A DNA stretch of 64,000 nucleotides from Xanthobacter dioxanivorans. GTDB taxonomy: Bacteria > Pseudomonadota > Alphaproteobacteria > Rhizobiales > Xanthobacteraceae. Below the pieces are notes generated by a model. That model was not told the origin of the DNA. It ran no database searches and saw only the letters and a program-made list of their open reading frames with translations. The position numbers and the translations under genes were made by a program. The stretch lies in assembly GCF_016807805.1 (NCBI RefSeq), contig NZ_CP063362.1:4506501-4570500 (forward strand). Direction: 5' to 3'. Of this stretch, positions 18,583 to 27,082 are shown piece by piece; positions within the stretch are counted from its first letter, which is position 1; every line of letters begins with the position of its first letter.

Positions 18583-19500
18583 ATGATATCAGAGCCAGGC
18601 ACCCCCACCCTGGACCAGCTCAAGGTCCTGCTGACCGTTGTCGACGTGGGGAGCTTTGCCGGTGCGGCGCGCAAGCTGAACCGCGCCACCTCCGTCATCA
18701 GCTATTCGATCGCGAACCTCGAAGCGCAGCTTGGCCTCACCCTTTTTGACCGCGAGACCACGCGCAAGCCGCAACTCACCGAGGCCGGGCGCATGGTCCT
18801 GGCCGAGGCGAGGCGTGTCGCCAACGGGATCGACAATCTGCGGGCCAAGTCGAAGGGAATGCTACAGGGACTGGAATCGGAACTGCATATCGTCCTCGAC
18901 ACGTTGCTTCCCGAGCATCGGGTGGTTGATGCTCTCACGAGCTTTCGAGAGCATTTCCCCACGGTCAATCTGCATCTCTATGTGGAATCTCTTGGCGCCG
19001 TCACGCGGCTGGTCCTTGATCGTGTGGCCACCATCGGCGTCGCCGGTCCGTTGGTCACGGTCGATGGCATCGAGAAGATCGGCATCGGCAGCGTTCACAT
19101 GGTACCTGTCGCCGCACCTGGCCATCCGCTTGCCACCGCCGAGGAGAACCTGCCCGGCGCCGGTCGTGAGCATGTCCAACTCGTCCTCACCGACCGATCG
19201 GAATTCACGAAAGGCAGGGACATAGCTGTCGTTGGCACGAGCACCTGGCGCCTGGCCGATCTCAGTTCCAAGCACATGCTGCTCAAGGCGGGCATCGGGT
19301 GGGGGAACATGCCCGAGCCGATGATCCGGGACGATCTCGCCACCGGACGATTGGTCCATCTCGACATGCCCGACAGCATTGAAGGCTATTATGTCATGGA
19401 CGCCATCCATCGCACGGACACGCCGCCCGGCCCTGCCGGCAGATGGTTGATCGAGCGCCTTCGATTTCAGGCGCAATGCGATGATGCCGAACCGGCGTAG
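18583..19500 (+). CDS. LysR family transcriptional regulator
   Basis: A 305-residue LysR protein. Its winged helix-turn-helix spans about residues 8-65 (LDQLKVLLTVVDVGSFAGAA, then RATSVISYSIANLEAQLG), followed by an effector domain with LLKAGIGWGNMPE. A GAGG motif lies nine bases before the ATG; the frame is open far upstream, but that part belongs to the antisense of the pirin gene. It diverges from pirin by 118 bp, a common arrangement, so it may control pirin and the following oxidoreductase genes. The effector is unknown. Confidence 0.88.
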   Translation: MISEPGTPTLDQLKVLLTVVDVGSFAGAARKLNRATSVISYSIANLEAQLGLTLFDRETTRKPQLTEAGRMVLAEARRVANGIDNLRAKSKGMLQGLESELHIVLDTLLPEHRVVDALTSFREHFPTVNLHLYVESLGAVTRLVLDRVATIGVAGPLVTVDGIEKIGIGSVHMVPVAAPGHPLATAEENLPGAGREHVQLVLTDRSEFTKGRDIAVVGTSTWRLADLSSKHMLLKAGIGWGNMPEPMIRDDLATGRLVHLDMPDSIEGYYVMDAIHRTDTPPGPAGRWLIERLRFQAQCDDAEPA

Positions 19501-19689
19501 CTCCGACGGGCGCGCCGCCATCGCGTCCACGGCGGCTGGTCGCCGCGTGGATATCGTTTCGAATCTATGCAACCTAACCATCGATCCCATTCGTCTATTT
19601 CGATAAGAACGGAACTGCCAGATTGATCCTGCAAGAGCGCTCCAGCGGGGAGCGCCGTCTCAGGAAAGAAATCGTCGTGTCACGGACCG

Positions 19690-19831
19690 CCGCCCTGTCT
19701 TCGAACTCGACCAGCACCGCTTCCGCCGTGGAGCCATTCATTTCTTCAAGAACATCACGATCGTCGGCGGATTGCTGCAGATCGTGGCCTTTGGCGCCGG
19801 ACGCTTGAGCCTCGATGCTCGTACCCGCTAA
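19690..19831 (+). pseudogene. DoxX family C-terminal relic
   Basis: A plus-strand frame reads HRFRRGAIHFFKNITIVGGL and then LQIVAFGAGRLSLDAR before TAA. The KN-ITIVGGLLQIVAFGAGRLSLD stretch is the last membrane helix and tail of DoxX-like proteins. No start or earlier helices lie upstream. It is the only content recognised in the 390-bp space between the LysR gene and the flavin reductase gene. Confidence 0.6.
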
Positions 19832-19887
19832 AAATCGAGCCGGAGCGTGTTCCCGACCTTGCGGCCATTCCGCCCGACGAACCAGCG

Positions 19888-20439
19888 TCAGCGCTGCAGG
19901 TGGCGCCATTTCACCATGCGCTCGCGCAGGTCCAGCACGTCGCCATCGACGGTGAAGCTACCGTCGCCCCGGTGATGCAGGGTTCTCCGTTCCTTCCGAT
20001 CGGCATTGACCCTGATCCGGTAAGCTTCAAGGATGAACATACTGTATTCATCGACGAGGCGGGTATCGGTGACTCTGCATTCGATATTCGCGATGCACTC
20101 CTTGATCAGCGGCGCTGCCACGTCGCGCGCCGGCTGCGGTGTCAAACCAAAGCGTTCGAATTTCTCGACCGCTTCGCCTGAGCAATTGCCGATATCGACG
20201 ACCTTTTCCGCAAGATCGACTGTAGGAATGGCGATGACACATTCGCCGGTTGCTCTCAGAGCGCTGTAGCTATGATCCCAAGGGCCGATGATACAACCGA
20301 TCAGCGGCGGATCGTGCTGGATCATCATGTGGAAACCCATCGTCATGATGTTGGGTTTTCCGTTCTGGCTGGTCGTCACGAACACGATCGGACCTGGCTC
20401 GAGCAGGCGATAGGCCTGCGAGACTGGCAATTCCTTCAT
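19888..20439 (-). CDS. Flavin reductase family protein (FMN-binding split barrel)
   Basis: A 183-residue protein of the flavin_reduct family. Typical segments are VFVTTSQNGKPNIMTMGFHM, PPLIGCIIGPWDHSYSAL, a FMN-phosphate region and ECVIAIPTVDLAEKVVDIG. A GNCSGEAVEKFERFGLT loop and a C-terminal RTLHHRGDGSF segment follow. Such enzymes reduce FMN for monooxygenases or act alone on flavin. The start at MKELPVSQAYRLLEPG fits the family; the open frame continues 81 bp upstream into the preceding SDR gene. It follows that SDR by 74 bp and is probably co-transcribed. Confidence 0.85.
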   Translation of the reverse strand: MKELPVSQAYRLLEPGPIVFVTTSQNGKPNIMTMGFHMMIQHDPPLIGCIIGPWDHSYSALRATGECVIAIPTVDLAEKVVDIGNCSGEAVEKFERFGLTPQPARDVAAPLIKECIANIECRVTDTRLVDEYSMFILEAYRIRVNADRKERRTLHHRGDGSFTVDGDVLDLRERMVKWRHLQR

Positions 20440-20513
20440 GGAGGCGTTCCTTGATCGCCGACCATCCCGCCGAAAGCGGGAGGGCGGACGTTTTGCTTCG
20501 TCGGATTGGGCGA

Positions 20514-21263
20514 TTACCAACCCTGGTCGACGGGCAGGACGAAGAGTTCCGCGACGTTCACATGGGCGGGTGCCTGAAGGGCGAACAGGATGGTCTCAGC
20601 GATGTCCGCCCCCTGGAGGAAGGTCATCTGCTTGGCCAGATCGTCCATCTGCTGGCGATAGCCGGCATCGGTGATCTGGTCGTAGAGCTCCGTGGCGACA
20701 GCGCCGGGCTGGATGCAGGTGACACGGATGTTGTGCTTCTGCCCCACTTCCATGCGAAGGCCATCGGAGAAGGCGGTCACCGCGTGCTTGGTCGCGCAAT
20801 AGACCGACAGCCCCTTGAACACCTTGCGACCTGCGATCGACGAGGTGTTGAAGATGTGCCCGGAATGCTGCTTGACCATCTGCGGCAGCACGGCCGCCGT
20901 CGTGTTGAGCAAGCCCTTGACGTTGACGTCGACCATGCGATGCCATTCGCTGGTCTTGAACTGGTCGACGTCAGAAAGCGGCATCAGGCCGGCGTTGTTG
21001 AAGAGGATGTCGATCGAACCTAAGGTGTCGATCAGCGTCTTGACGCCGGCTTCGACGGAGGCGGGGTCCACCACGTCCATCTCGATCACGAGAGCGTCGC
21101 CACCCTTTTCCGCGATGTCGGCCTTCAGAGCGTCGAGGCGATCAACGCGCCGCGCCGCGATGCCGACCGTGACGCCGGCTGCCGCCAGCTTGAGGGCCGT
21201 CGCCGCGCCGATGCCGCTCGATGCACCAGTGATGAGCGCGACTTTTCCGCTAATGTTCGTCAT
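20514..21263 (-). CDS. SDR family oxidoreductase
   Basis: A 249-residue classical short-chain dehydrogenase. NAD(P) is bound by [10 protein letters not shown] at residues 13-22, with the ARRVDR basic pair after the second strand favouring NADP. The active site comprises [12 protein letters not shown], Ser in [10 protein letters not shown] and Tyr/Lys in YCATKHA. The C-terminal [16 protein letters not shown] tail resembles Rhizobium clavaldehyde-type SDRs of unknown substrate. A 159-bp leader holds the shared 70-bp element at 21331. It closely parallels the SDR at 22859, a likely paralogue within the island. Confidence 0.9.
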   Translation of the reverse strand: MTNISGKVALITGASSGIGAATALKLAAAGVTVGIAARRVDRLDALKADIAEKGGDALVIEMDVVDPASVEAGVKTLIDTLGSIDILFNNAGLMPLSDVDQFKTSEWHRMVDVNVKGLLNTTAAVLPQMVKQHSGHIFNTSSIAGRKVFKGLSVYCATKHAVTAFSDGLRMEVGQKHNIRVTCIQPGAVATELYDQITDAGYRQQMDDLAKQMTFLQGADIAETILFALQAPAHVNVAELFVLPVDQGW

Positions 21264-21330
21264 GACCTGTCTCCTTGTTGCTTGCGAACGCTTTCGGCGA
21301 AGCGGAAAGGCGTTCGTGTTCGACAAGGAG

Positions 21331-21402
21331 AAATCTAGGAAACCTCGGATTTTCTCTCTCCCGGCGCTTTGCAGAGCCTGTCGGGATTTTGCTCTTTTCT
21401 GA
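21331..21402 (-). promoter_or_regulatory. Island-shared promoter/operator element, copy 1
   Basis: On the minus strand the core AAAAGAGCAAAATCCCGACA is followed 48 bp later by CCTAGATTT. The same two blocks at the same spacing occur upstream of the DUF1330 gene (24310-24379). Copy 1 lies 68-139 bp before the SDR start and downstream of the AraC gene. It is read as an activator site followed by a -10-like TAGATT. Confidence 0.5.
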
Positions 21403-21422
21403 CCTTGGACGGGCGTGACGCT

Positions 21423-22391
21423 TCAACCGCGACGGTAGTCCGTCGGCGACAGGCCGGTCTCGCGGCGGAAGATCTGCGCGAAATGGCTGGGGCTGGAGTA
21501 GCCGACGCTTATTCCGATCTCGATGATGCTGGTGTCGGTTTCCTGCAACAGCTGCTGCGCCTTAGCCACCCGCTGGCGAATGAAGTAGAGCGATGGAGAA
21601 AGGCCCGTCGCCTTCTTGAAGAGCCGGCTGAAATGGAATTCGCTCATTCCCACCTCACGGGCGAGGCTGTCGAGGTCGAAGGGCTGATCGAGCCGCGCCG
21701 TCATGAAGGCAACTGCCCGGCGCAGCTTCGAGCCGGGCAAGGCGTTCTGGACACGCGCCTCGGTATCCGCCAGCGCGTACTGGCGCACGAGATGCACGGT
21801 CAGGCTCTGCGCCAGCCCTTCGACAAACAGCGCACTGCCACGGTTTTCGGCGACCAATTCTCCATGAAGGAGGCTCAGGATATGCGAGATCGTCGTGTCG
21901 CGCGCACCGGAGACATCCTTCAAGCTGACTTTGCCACCTGCCCTTCCCAGCATCTCTCGCGCCACCTTCTCGAACAGCGGGACGGAGACATAGAGGTGCA
22001 TCACCTGGAAAGGCTGGTCGCCCTCGGCCTGCCACCGCATTTCATAGGGCACGGGCGATCGCGTCAGGAAGAAGTCGCCCACGCCAACGCGGCTTGCCAT
22101 CCATTCACCACCAAGATCGCGTTCTTCGACGGTGGCGCTGCCTGACATCACCCATACGACGAGCGGCTCGGCGACCGCGGGCACCAAGAAAGGGTGTTGA
22201 ACGCGATTGCGAGAGAAGATCTGGACGAACAGATCCTTCCACGCCGGTCCCTCGCCGCTGATCAGTGTGGTTCCGCTGATATAGTTTTCGAGCCCGATCG
22301 GGGAGGTCCGCTCGGGGACAGGCGGCGGCGCCGACGGTTCGTTCGAGGCCAAAATAGTCTCCTCTGCGCTATGGGTTCCGAATTCCCTCAA
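21423..22391 (-). CDS. AraC family transcriptional regulator
   Basis: A 322-residue regulator with an N-terminal AraC_binding_2/cupin domain (VWVMSGSATVEERDLGGEW region) and a C-terminal double helix-turn-helix: LDSLAREVGMSEFHFSRLFK, then TSIIEIGISVGYSSPSHFAQ and FRRETGLSPTDYRRG. It lies between two operons that share a promoter element and points toward one of them. It is the natural candidate to bind that element. AraC-type proteins with this layout often control SDR/redox genes in response to small organic signals; the effector here is unknown. Confidence 0.88.
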   Translation of the reverse strand: MREFGTHSAEETILASNEPSAPPPVPERTSPIGLENYISGTTLISGEGPAWKDLFVQIFSRNRVQHPFLVPAVAEPLVVWVMSGSATVEERDLGGEWMASRVGVGDFFLTRSPVPYEMRWQAEGDQPFQVMHLYVSVPLFEKVAREMLGRAGGKVSLKDVSGARDTTISHILSLLHGELVAENRGSALFVEGLAQSLTVHLVRQYALADTEARVQNALPGSKLRRAVAFMTARLDQPFDLDSLAREVGMSEFHFSRLFKKATGLSPSLYFIRQRVAKAQQLLQETDTSIIEIGISVGYSSPSHFAQIFRRETGLSPTDYRRG

Positions 22392-22459
22392 AGCAATGTA
22401 GCGCGGAGCAGATTGGACCGTTCAGCGCTACGGAAGAACAGAGTTGTTGCTGTTCGTCG

Positions 22460-22846
22460 CTATCGCGCGTTGTTGCCGTCGCGATAAAGAATCATGCCAG
22501 CGTGATAGAGAACGTCGTCGCTGAATTCACCATCGGCGGTAAACCCGGTATCGTCCCAATAGTCGATATGATTGCCTCGGACCTCGTAGCGTCCCTGGTA
22601 GGCGCTCTCTCGACGACCACGCGCCTCGTCATAGCGACCGTTCGGCAGGAGGTTGTGGCGAATATGGCCGTCCGCCGTGATCCACATCCCGACATAGGGA
22701 TGGTCCTGGTCAGGCGAGGAGGCCGATGTCTTTTGTGCCTTGTGCATGTGCGAATATCCTTGCTGGGCTAGGGCCGCCGTCGTGCAGGCGAGAAGCACTG
22801 CGGCGACGGTAGCCGTTACGGGTTGAAGGCGGTTTGAGGGTGGCAT
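22460..22846 (-). CDS. Secreted Atu4866 domain protein
   Basis: A 128-residue protein with a signal peptide (hydrophobic VTATVAAVLLACTTAALA, cut after ALA-QQ). The mature part is one small beta domain: HPYVGMWITADGHIRHNLLP, GRYDEARGRRESAYQGRYEV and HIDYWDDTGFTADGEF, ending in LYHAGMILYRD. This matches the Atu4866 family of small barrel-like proteins of unknown function, often found beside SDR genes of this kind. It follows the SDR at 22859 by 12 bp and is clearly in the same operon. Confidence 0.8.
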   Translation of the reverse strand: MPPSNRLQPVTATVAAVLLACTTAALAQQGYSHMHKAQKTSASSPDQDHPYVGMWITADGHIRHNLLPNGRYDEARGRRESAYQGRYEVRGNHIDYWDDTGFTADGEFSDDVLYHAGMILYRDGNNAR

Positions 22847-22858
22847 CCCAACCTCCCG

Positions 22859-23590
22859 TCAAGCGCTCGCGGTAGGCCGGATGACGATTTCACTGGTATC
22901 GACATCGGCGGGCTGACCGATCGCATGAGCGATCGCATCCGCAATGGCCTCGGGCTTCAAGGCAATCTGGCGGTAGGCGACCATCGCTTCCGCTGCGGTG
23001 GAATCGGTAATGGAGTTGGCCAGCTCCGATTCCACGACGCCTGGATAGACGCAGGTCACGCGGATCTTGTCGGTCTCCTGCCGCAGGCCGTCGGAAATCG
23101 CCCGCACGGCGAATTTGGTGGCGCAGTAGACTGCGGCTGTCGGCGAAACGGCGAGGCCACCGATCGACGAGACATTGATGATCTGGCCGGCGCCCTGCCG
23201 GGTCATCGTCGGCAGCACGGCCGCGATCCCGTAGAGGACGCCCTTGATGTTGACGTCCACCATCCGATCCCACTCGTCCACCTTCAGGGATGCCATCGGC
23301 GACAGCGGCATGACGCCGGCATTGTTGACGATGACGTCGATGCGCCCGAAGGTTTCCAGGGCGGTGTCGGCGAAGGCTTGGACGTCTTCGCGGGAGGTCA
23401 CATCCAGGCTCTTGTAGATGGCCTTGCCTCCGGCGGCAGTGATTTCGGCCGCCAGGGTTTCGAGACGATCCGTCCGCCGCGCGCCGAGCACGACCGCGGC
23501 TCCGGCCTTGGCAAGCGTCCGGGCGGTCGCGTCGCCGATGCCGCTGCTGGCTCCGGTGATGAGAATGATCTTGTTGGCGATATTGCTCAT
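22859..23590 (-). CDS. SDR family oxidoreductase
   Basis: A 243-residue classical SDR with [16 protein letters not shown] at residues 12-27, the NNAGVMPLSPM motif, the catalytic serine in INVSSIGG and the pair in YCATKFA. The basic ARRTDR segment suggests NADP. The order DUF1330 - monooxygenase remnant - SDR - Atu4866 on one strand, with gaps of 12-70 bp, indicates a transcript driven from the element at 24310. It shares a 20-bp identical run with the SDR relic at 23881, which points to a duplicated ancestor. Confidence 0.9.
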   Translation of the reverse strand: MSNIANKIILITGASSGIGDATARTLAKAGAAVVLGARRTDRLETLAAEITAAGGKAIYKSLDVTSREDVQAFADTALETFGRIDVIVNNAGVMPLSPMASLKVDEWDRMVDVNIKGVLYGIAAVLPTMTRQGAGQIINVSSIGGLAVSPTAAVYCATKFAVRAISDGLRQETDKIRVTCVYPGVVESELANSITDSTAAEAMVAYRQIALKPEAIADAIAHAIGQPADVDTSEIVIRPTASA

Positions 23591-23625
23591 TCAATGATCC
23601 TTTCTTGGAGGCTGATTGGGGGTAG

Positions 23626-23898
23626 TCACACGGCGCCGGAGAGCCGCGTGAAGCTGCGCAGATCGAGTTCTCCCTCGACCAGATCGGGGATCCGGGCGAC
23701 GAAAGCCTGCATGTGCGGAAGCGCGAAGTGCCCGTCGAGATCGCCGGAAGACCGCCAGTTTTCGTAGACCACCCACAAGCCGGGATCGTCGTTCGAGCGA
23801 TGCACATCATGGGAAAGGCAGGCATCCCCCTCGCGGGACGGGGCGACCGGAGCCAGCAGCACCTTGCCCAAGTCGTCTGCCTGCAATCGACGAGACAT
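23626..23898 (-). pseudogene. Antibiotic biosynthesis monooxygenase (ABM) domain, 5' truncated
   Basis: The frame encodes most of a small dimeric ABM-fold protein: ADDLGKVLLAPVAPSR, CLSHDVHRSNDDPGLWVVYE, FALPHMQAFVARIPDL and ELDLRSFTRL. The first strand and about 20 residues are missing; in their place is out-of-frame sequence from an SDR gene. The ATG at 23898 comes from the SDR sequence (AATGTCTCG) and could still start translation, but the product would lack an edge strand. It lies 35 bp before the intact SDR gene. Confidence 0.65.
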
Positions 23899-23945
23899 TG
23901 ATGATGTGCCGCTTCCCCGCGAGCGCATCCTGGGGAGCGCCTGCC
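23881..23945 (-). pseudogene. SDR relic fused to the ABM remnant
   Basis: With one base added, the minus strand reads ALPRMRSRGSG then HIINVSSIAGRR, the strand and serine motif of a classical SDR. ATCGACGAGACATTGATGAT is identical to the same site in the intact SDR gene at about 23163-23182. The segment then passes directly into the ABM coding sequence, so this is a deletion junction. Confidence 0.6.
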
Positions 23946-23965
23946 GAATACGGCCCTTTTTGCGC

Positions 23966-24250
23966 TTACATGCCGCGTAGGGCGACGATCCGCGATCCGG
24001 CGGCAGCCTGACGTTGCCGCGCGAGCGGCGCGTAGTCCGGCGACGCGAAGAGGCTGCGAATCGCCTGCATGTCGGAGAACTCGATGATCAGCATATTCGT
24101 CGCCTGCCAGCCTTCGAGGCCGAGCGGCGCGTCATCGAGCGCGATCAGGCGCCCGCCGGCCTTTGCGACGAGCGGCAAAGCCCTGGAGCGATAATCGGCG
24201 ATCGCCTCGTGATTGTGAATATCGAGATCGACAACGAGATAAGCTGGCAT
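23966..24250 (-). CDS. DUF1330 family protein
   Basis: A 94-residue ferredoxin-fold alpha/beta-barrel protein of the DUF1330 family. The strand MPAYLVVDLDIHNHEAIADY, the loop GGRLIALDDAPLGLEGW and the segment MLIIEFSDMQAIRSLFASPD with PLARQRQ at the end are typical. Family members are small dimers of unknown function, related in fold to ABM and stress-responsive proteins. It is the first gene of the minus-strand operon running to Atu4866 and has the shared 70-bp element 60-130 bp upstream. Confidence 0.85.
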   Translation of the reverse strand: MPAYLVVDLDIHNHEAIADYRSRALPLVAKAGGRLIALDDAPLGLEGWQATNMLIIEFSDMQAIRSLFASPDYAPLARQRQAAAGSRIVALRGM

Positions 24251-24309
24251 AGATGCCCCCTGTTGCACGGGCCCGCCTCACGGCTTGGATGGGCGGTATC
24301 GACAGGGGG

Positions 24310-24379
24310 ACATCTAGCAGGACCTCCGCGACACCTCTCTCGCAGGCCTGCGGAGGCTATCGGGATCTTGCGTTTTCCT
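24310..24379 (-). promoter_or_regulatory. Island-shared promoter/operator element, copy 2
   Basis: On the minus strand AAAACGCAAGATCCCGATAG matches copy 1 (AAAAGAGCAAAATCCCGACA) and is followed at the same 48-bp distance by GCTAGATGT. It sits in the leader of the DUF1330 operon. The paired blocks and spacing are what is expected of an activator box plus promoter. Confidence 0.5.
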
Positions 24380-24822
24380 GCGCGCTCGAACGCGGCCCCC
24401 GGCGTCGTGGCCACTTCGCGACGATCGACCGGCGCATCTCAAAGCCGAGGCGAATTGGGGCGCTGCTCCCCATCACTTCGTTGCCTATCGCGGAGCAGGA
24501 GACCTCGGACGTTCGTCACTGCACTGGGCAAGTGCGCTCGGAGAAAAGCGCAAAACTCCGACAACTTCAGCAAAAGCGCATGAGATATCTGCCCCGCGGT
24601 CCGTCAGTTTCCGGCAGTCGGCAGCGAGCCCTGCAGCCCAGGCAAGGCGTCGCCCGACATAGGCCCAGGAGGCGCCGGTTCAATTTTATGGAAGGTAACG
24701 AACGATTTTGTTCGGCTTTCCATTATCGGCGATCTCGTCAGTTTCCTGGTGCCGCAATGGCCAATGCATCGTTCTCGAAAGTCGGCCTGGATTCCATGCT
24801 GACCCAACAAACACGCACCAAA
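24380..24822. other. Gene-poor stretch within the island
   Basis: No convincing gene is visible. A plus-strand frame (WGAAPHHFVAYRGAGDLGRS region) reads like protein but has no start or recognisable family. Element copy 3 lies inside. The remainder, up to the stop of the LysR gene at 24823, looks like decayed coding DNA. Confidence 0.4.
24540..24590 (+). promoter_or_regulatory. Island-shared element, partial copy 3 on the opposite strand
   Basis: On the plus strand GAAAAGCGCAAAACTCCGAC is followed by TTCAGCAAAAGCGC and ATGAGATA, paralleling copy 1 (GAAAAGAGCAAAATCCCGAC, CTCTGCAAAGCGCC, GGGAGAGA). It points rightward into sequence without an intact gene, so it may be the promoter of a gene lost from the island. 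Confidence 0.35.
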
Positions 24823-25740
24823 TCATGGGCCCCAGACCGGGGGACTTCCGATCGATTTCCGCAGTGCCTCGGTGAAGGCTCTCACCTTCGCGCTCGGCTG
24901 CGGCAGGGCGCGAAGGATGTAGATGCCCGACGGCCCATCGTTCCAGGGCTCGCCGCCAGGCCGCAACCGGACCAGTCTCCCGGCCCTGACGTCCGGTCCA
25001 ACGACCCAGCTAGAGAGGAACGCCACTCCCAGGCCCGCTTCGGCCGCCGCGCGCTGGGCCTCGAAATCGTCGGATCGGAACATCACCAGACCGTTCCCGG
25101 CATGGCCGGCCGGGCAGCCCAGCACGTCGCGCCAGCCAAGGAGATCGGCGCCATGCAGCTTGTCGATCAGACGGTGCGATGACAGGTCCGCCGCGCTCTC
25201 GGGCACGCCCGTGCTCGCCAGATAGGCCGGGCACGCCACCAGGAGGCGGGTCAGTGGCGCGAGCTTTGTAGCGATCAGGGTGCTGTCGGTCAGCGCGCCC
25301 ATGCGGATGACCACGTCGAGACGCTCGAGCACCGGGTCCGCCAGCCGCTCGGTCAGGTCGATCTCGACCTTGAGCGCGGGGTGTTCGACCTGGAGCGCAG
25401 CGACGACCGGAAGGACATAGCGCTTGCCGAAGGTCGGGATGCAGGCGATCCGCAGCGTGCCGGAGACGGAGCCGTCGAAGGCGGCAACTTCGGCATGGGT
25501 GTCGGCCAGTTCGCTGAGATGCTGTACCGCCCGCTCGTGCAGCCGCCGGCCTGCATCGGTGAGGGTCAGGGCACGCGTCGAGCGGATCAGCAGGGCGACG
25601 CCGAGATCCGCCTCCAGCGCATCGATCTGGCGCACGATGGCCGAGGGTGTCACCGCACGCCGACGCGCCGCGCCGGAAAAGCTCCCTGCCCGGACGACAT
25701 CGACGAAGGTGGCGAGGAACTCGGCGAAATGGGGTCTCAT
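24823..25740 (-). CDS. LysR family transcriptional regulator
   Basis: A 305-residue LysR protein of the CrgA/DmlR-like branch. The DNA-binding domain reads FVDVVRAGSFSGAARRRAVT and PSAIVRQIDALEADLGVALL. The effector domain has DLTERLADPVLERLDVVIRM and AAEAGLGVAFLSSW. The ATG at 25740 starts the usual MRPHFAEFLATFVDV; the open frame upstream has no matching family residues. It diverges from the gene at 26016 over about 275 bp and is likely its regulator, together with the truncated oxidoreductase behind it. Confidence 0.88.
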   Translation of the reverse strand: MRPHFAEFLATFVDVVRAGSFSGAARRRAVTPSAIVRQIDALEADLGVALLIRSTRALTLTDAGRRLHERAVQHLSELADTHAEVAAFDGSVSGTLRIACIPTFGKRYVLPVVAALQVEHPALKVEIDLTERLADPVLERLDVVIRMGALTDSTLIATKLAPLTRLLVACPAYLASTGVPESAADLSSHRLIDKLHGADLLGWRDVLGCPAGHAGNGLVMFRSDDFEAQRAAAEAGLGVAFLSSWVVGPDVRAGRLVRLRPGGEPWNDGPSGIYILRALPQPSAKVRAFTEALRKSIGSPPVWGP

Positions 25741-26015
25741 CTTTGCGATCCAGGCAAAGCCATTTGACGGAGGCGTCAGCTTATCGCCGATCCGCGACAG
25801 TCGCATATTCGTCGCCGTCAACACAGCGCGCCCGCCTCGTCGCACGGACGTTCCACCTCGCAAGAAAACGCCGGCGATGAGGGCAAGCTCGAAATACGGC
25901 GCTTCCCGACACGGCGCACAAACACCCGCGGCGTCATCGCTGTGCACCTGGGATCCCGCCAGCGCGGCTGGGGGAACCACGCCTGAAGACAAGACGCAAT
26001 TGAGAAGGCCATGCC

Positions 26016-26564
26016 ATGAAAATCCTCACCGACAAGATCCTCTCGCAGTCCGCCTATACCGCCGAGATCGACGTTCCCTTGGAAAAGGTCGACATCGCCG
26101 ACTGGCTGTTCAACCTGCCGGAGGCCGAGTATCTGCGCTGCTGTCCGCCCGACCATATTGGCTCCGGCGTCACGACCACGGATGACGGCCGCCGCATGGT
26201 CATCAATGTCGAGATGATCGGCACCGGGTTGGTCATCCAGCACTATGTCGCCGAGGAAGCGACGGCGAGCTATTGCCGGATGAACTCGATCTCCGACGTG
26301 TTCACCCCCGTCGGGCGCACGCAGGTCAACGTGATCTGGGAGCTGATCGCCGAGGCCATCGAAGGCGGGCGCACCCGTTACACCAACCGCGTCACCTCGC
26401 ATCCGACCGATGTGTTCATGGACTTCGTCGCCGCGCACGGCCAGACCTTCGAACAGGCGGCGATAGCCCGGCAGGAAGCCGGCGGCGATCACAACCGCCG
26501 CGAGACACCGCTTTTCGCCGCCAGCATCGCCCGTCGGGCGATGGCCAAGGTCCCCGCGAAATGA
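26016..26564 (+). CDS. Conserved hypothetical protein, possibly SRPBCC-like
   Basis: A 182-residue soluble protein. The N-terminal half reads SAYTAEIDVPLEKVDIADWL and FNLPEAEYLRCCPPDHIGSG, followed by beta-rich RRMVINVEMIGTGLVIQHYV and VNVIWELIAEAIEGGRTRYT, then a helical DVFMDFVAAHGQTFEQAAI tail. The strand-helix pattern suggests a START/SRPBCC-type ligand pocket, but I cannot assign a family. It overlaps the following oxidoreductase gene by ATGA, so the two were translated together. The divergent LysR gene is its probable regulator. Confidence 0.7.
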   Translation: MKILTDKILSQSAYTAEIDVPLEKVDIADWLFNLPEAEYLRCCPPDHIGSGVTTTDDGRRMVINVEMIGTGLVIQHYVAEEATASYCRMNSISDVFTPVGRTQVNVIWELIAEAIEGGRTRYTNRVTSHPTDVFMDFVAAHGQTFEQAAIARQEAGGDHNRRETPLFAASIARRAMAKVPAK

Positions 26565-27082
26565 AGGCGGTGGTGTTCGACGATTTCGGTACGGCGGACG
26601 TCCTCCGCCTCACTGACCCGCCGATGCCGGAGCGGCGCCCCGGCGATCTTCTGGTCAAGGTGAAGGCTGCCGGCGTCAACCGCGCCGGGCTGCTGCAACG
26701 GCAGGGTTACTATGGCCGCCAGAGCTATGGCGAAAGCGACCTGCTCGGGCTGGAAGTGGCGGGCGAGGTGATCGTCGTGGGGAATGACGTCACGGATGTC
26801 CATCCAGGCGAGCGTGTCATGGCCATTGTCGGCGGCGGTGCCTATGCGGAGTTTGCCCGCGTGGATCGCGGCATGGCGGTGTCTGCTGATCGCCTCAGGC
26901 AGGCAGATAAGTGTCCGCGCTCGGCGCTTCGGCTGGCTTCGGGGCGCATTCGCCCCGTTCGAAGTATCGCTCGCGGAGCGGTGCCAACAGCTCACATCTC
27001 TGCGATCGTCAGCCCCTTCCGTTCCGCCGCTGCTGGGTCAACCGCCTCTGCTCCTGATAAACGAGCCCCTAGCCGCCGTTAA
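26561..27082 (+). pseudogene. Quinone oxidoreductase (zinc-type ADH family), N-terminal fragment
   Basis: The first 112 or so codons encode the GroES-like domain of an NADPH:quinone oxidoreductase: MKAVVFDDFGTADVLRL, VNRAGLLQRQGYYG and LLGLEVAGEVIVVGNDVTDV, then AYAEFARVDRGMAVSA. At about 26897 the homology stops, and a basic, composition-biased tail runs to the stop at 27082. The whole Rossmann domain is gone, so the gene is broken. Its start overlaps the stop of the preceding gene (ATGA). The junction is close to the right edge of the island, near the AT-rich spacer before the secretion cassette. Confidence 0.75.

Noticed and set aside
19595..19909. 104-residue minus-strand frame between LysR and flavin reductase genes
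   Set aside because: It opposes the DoxX relic, which reads as protein on the plus strand; this frame has no family features.
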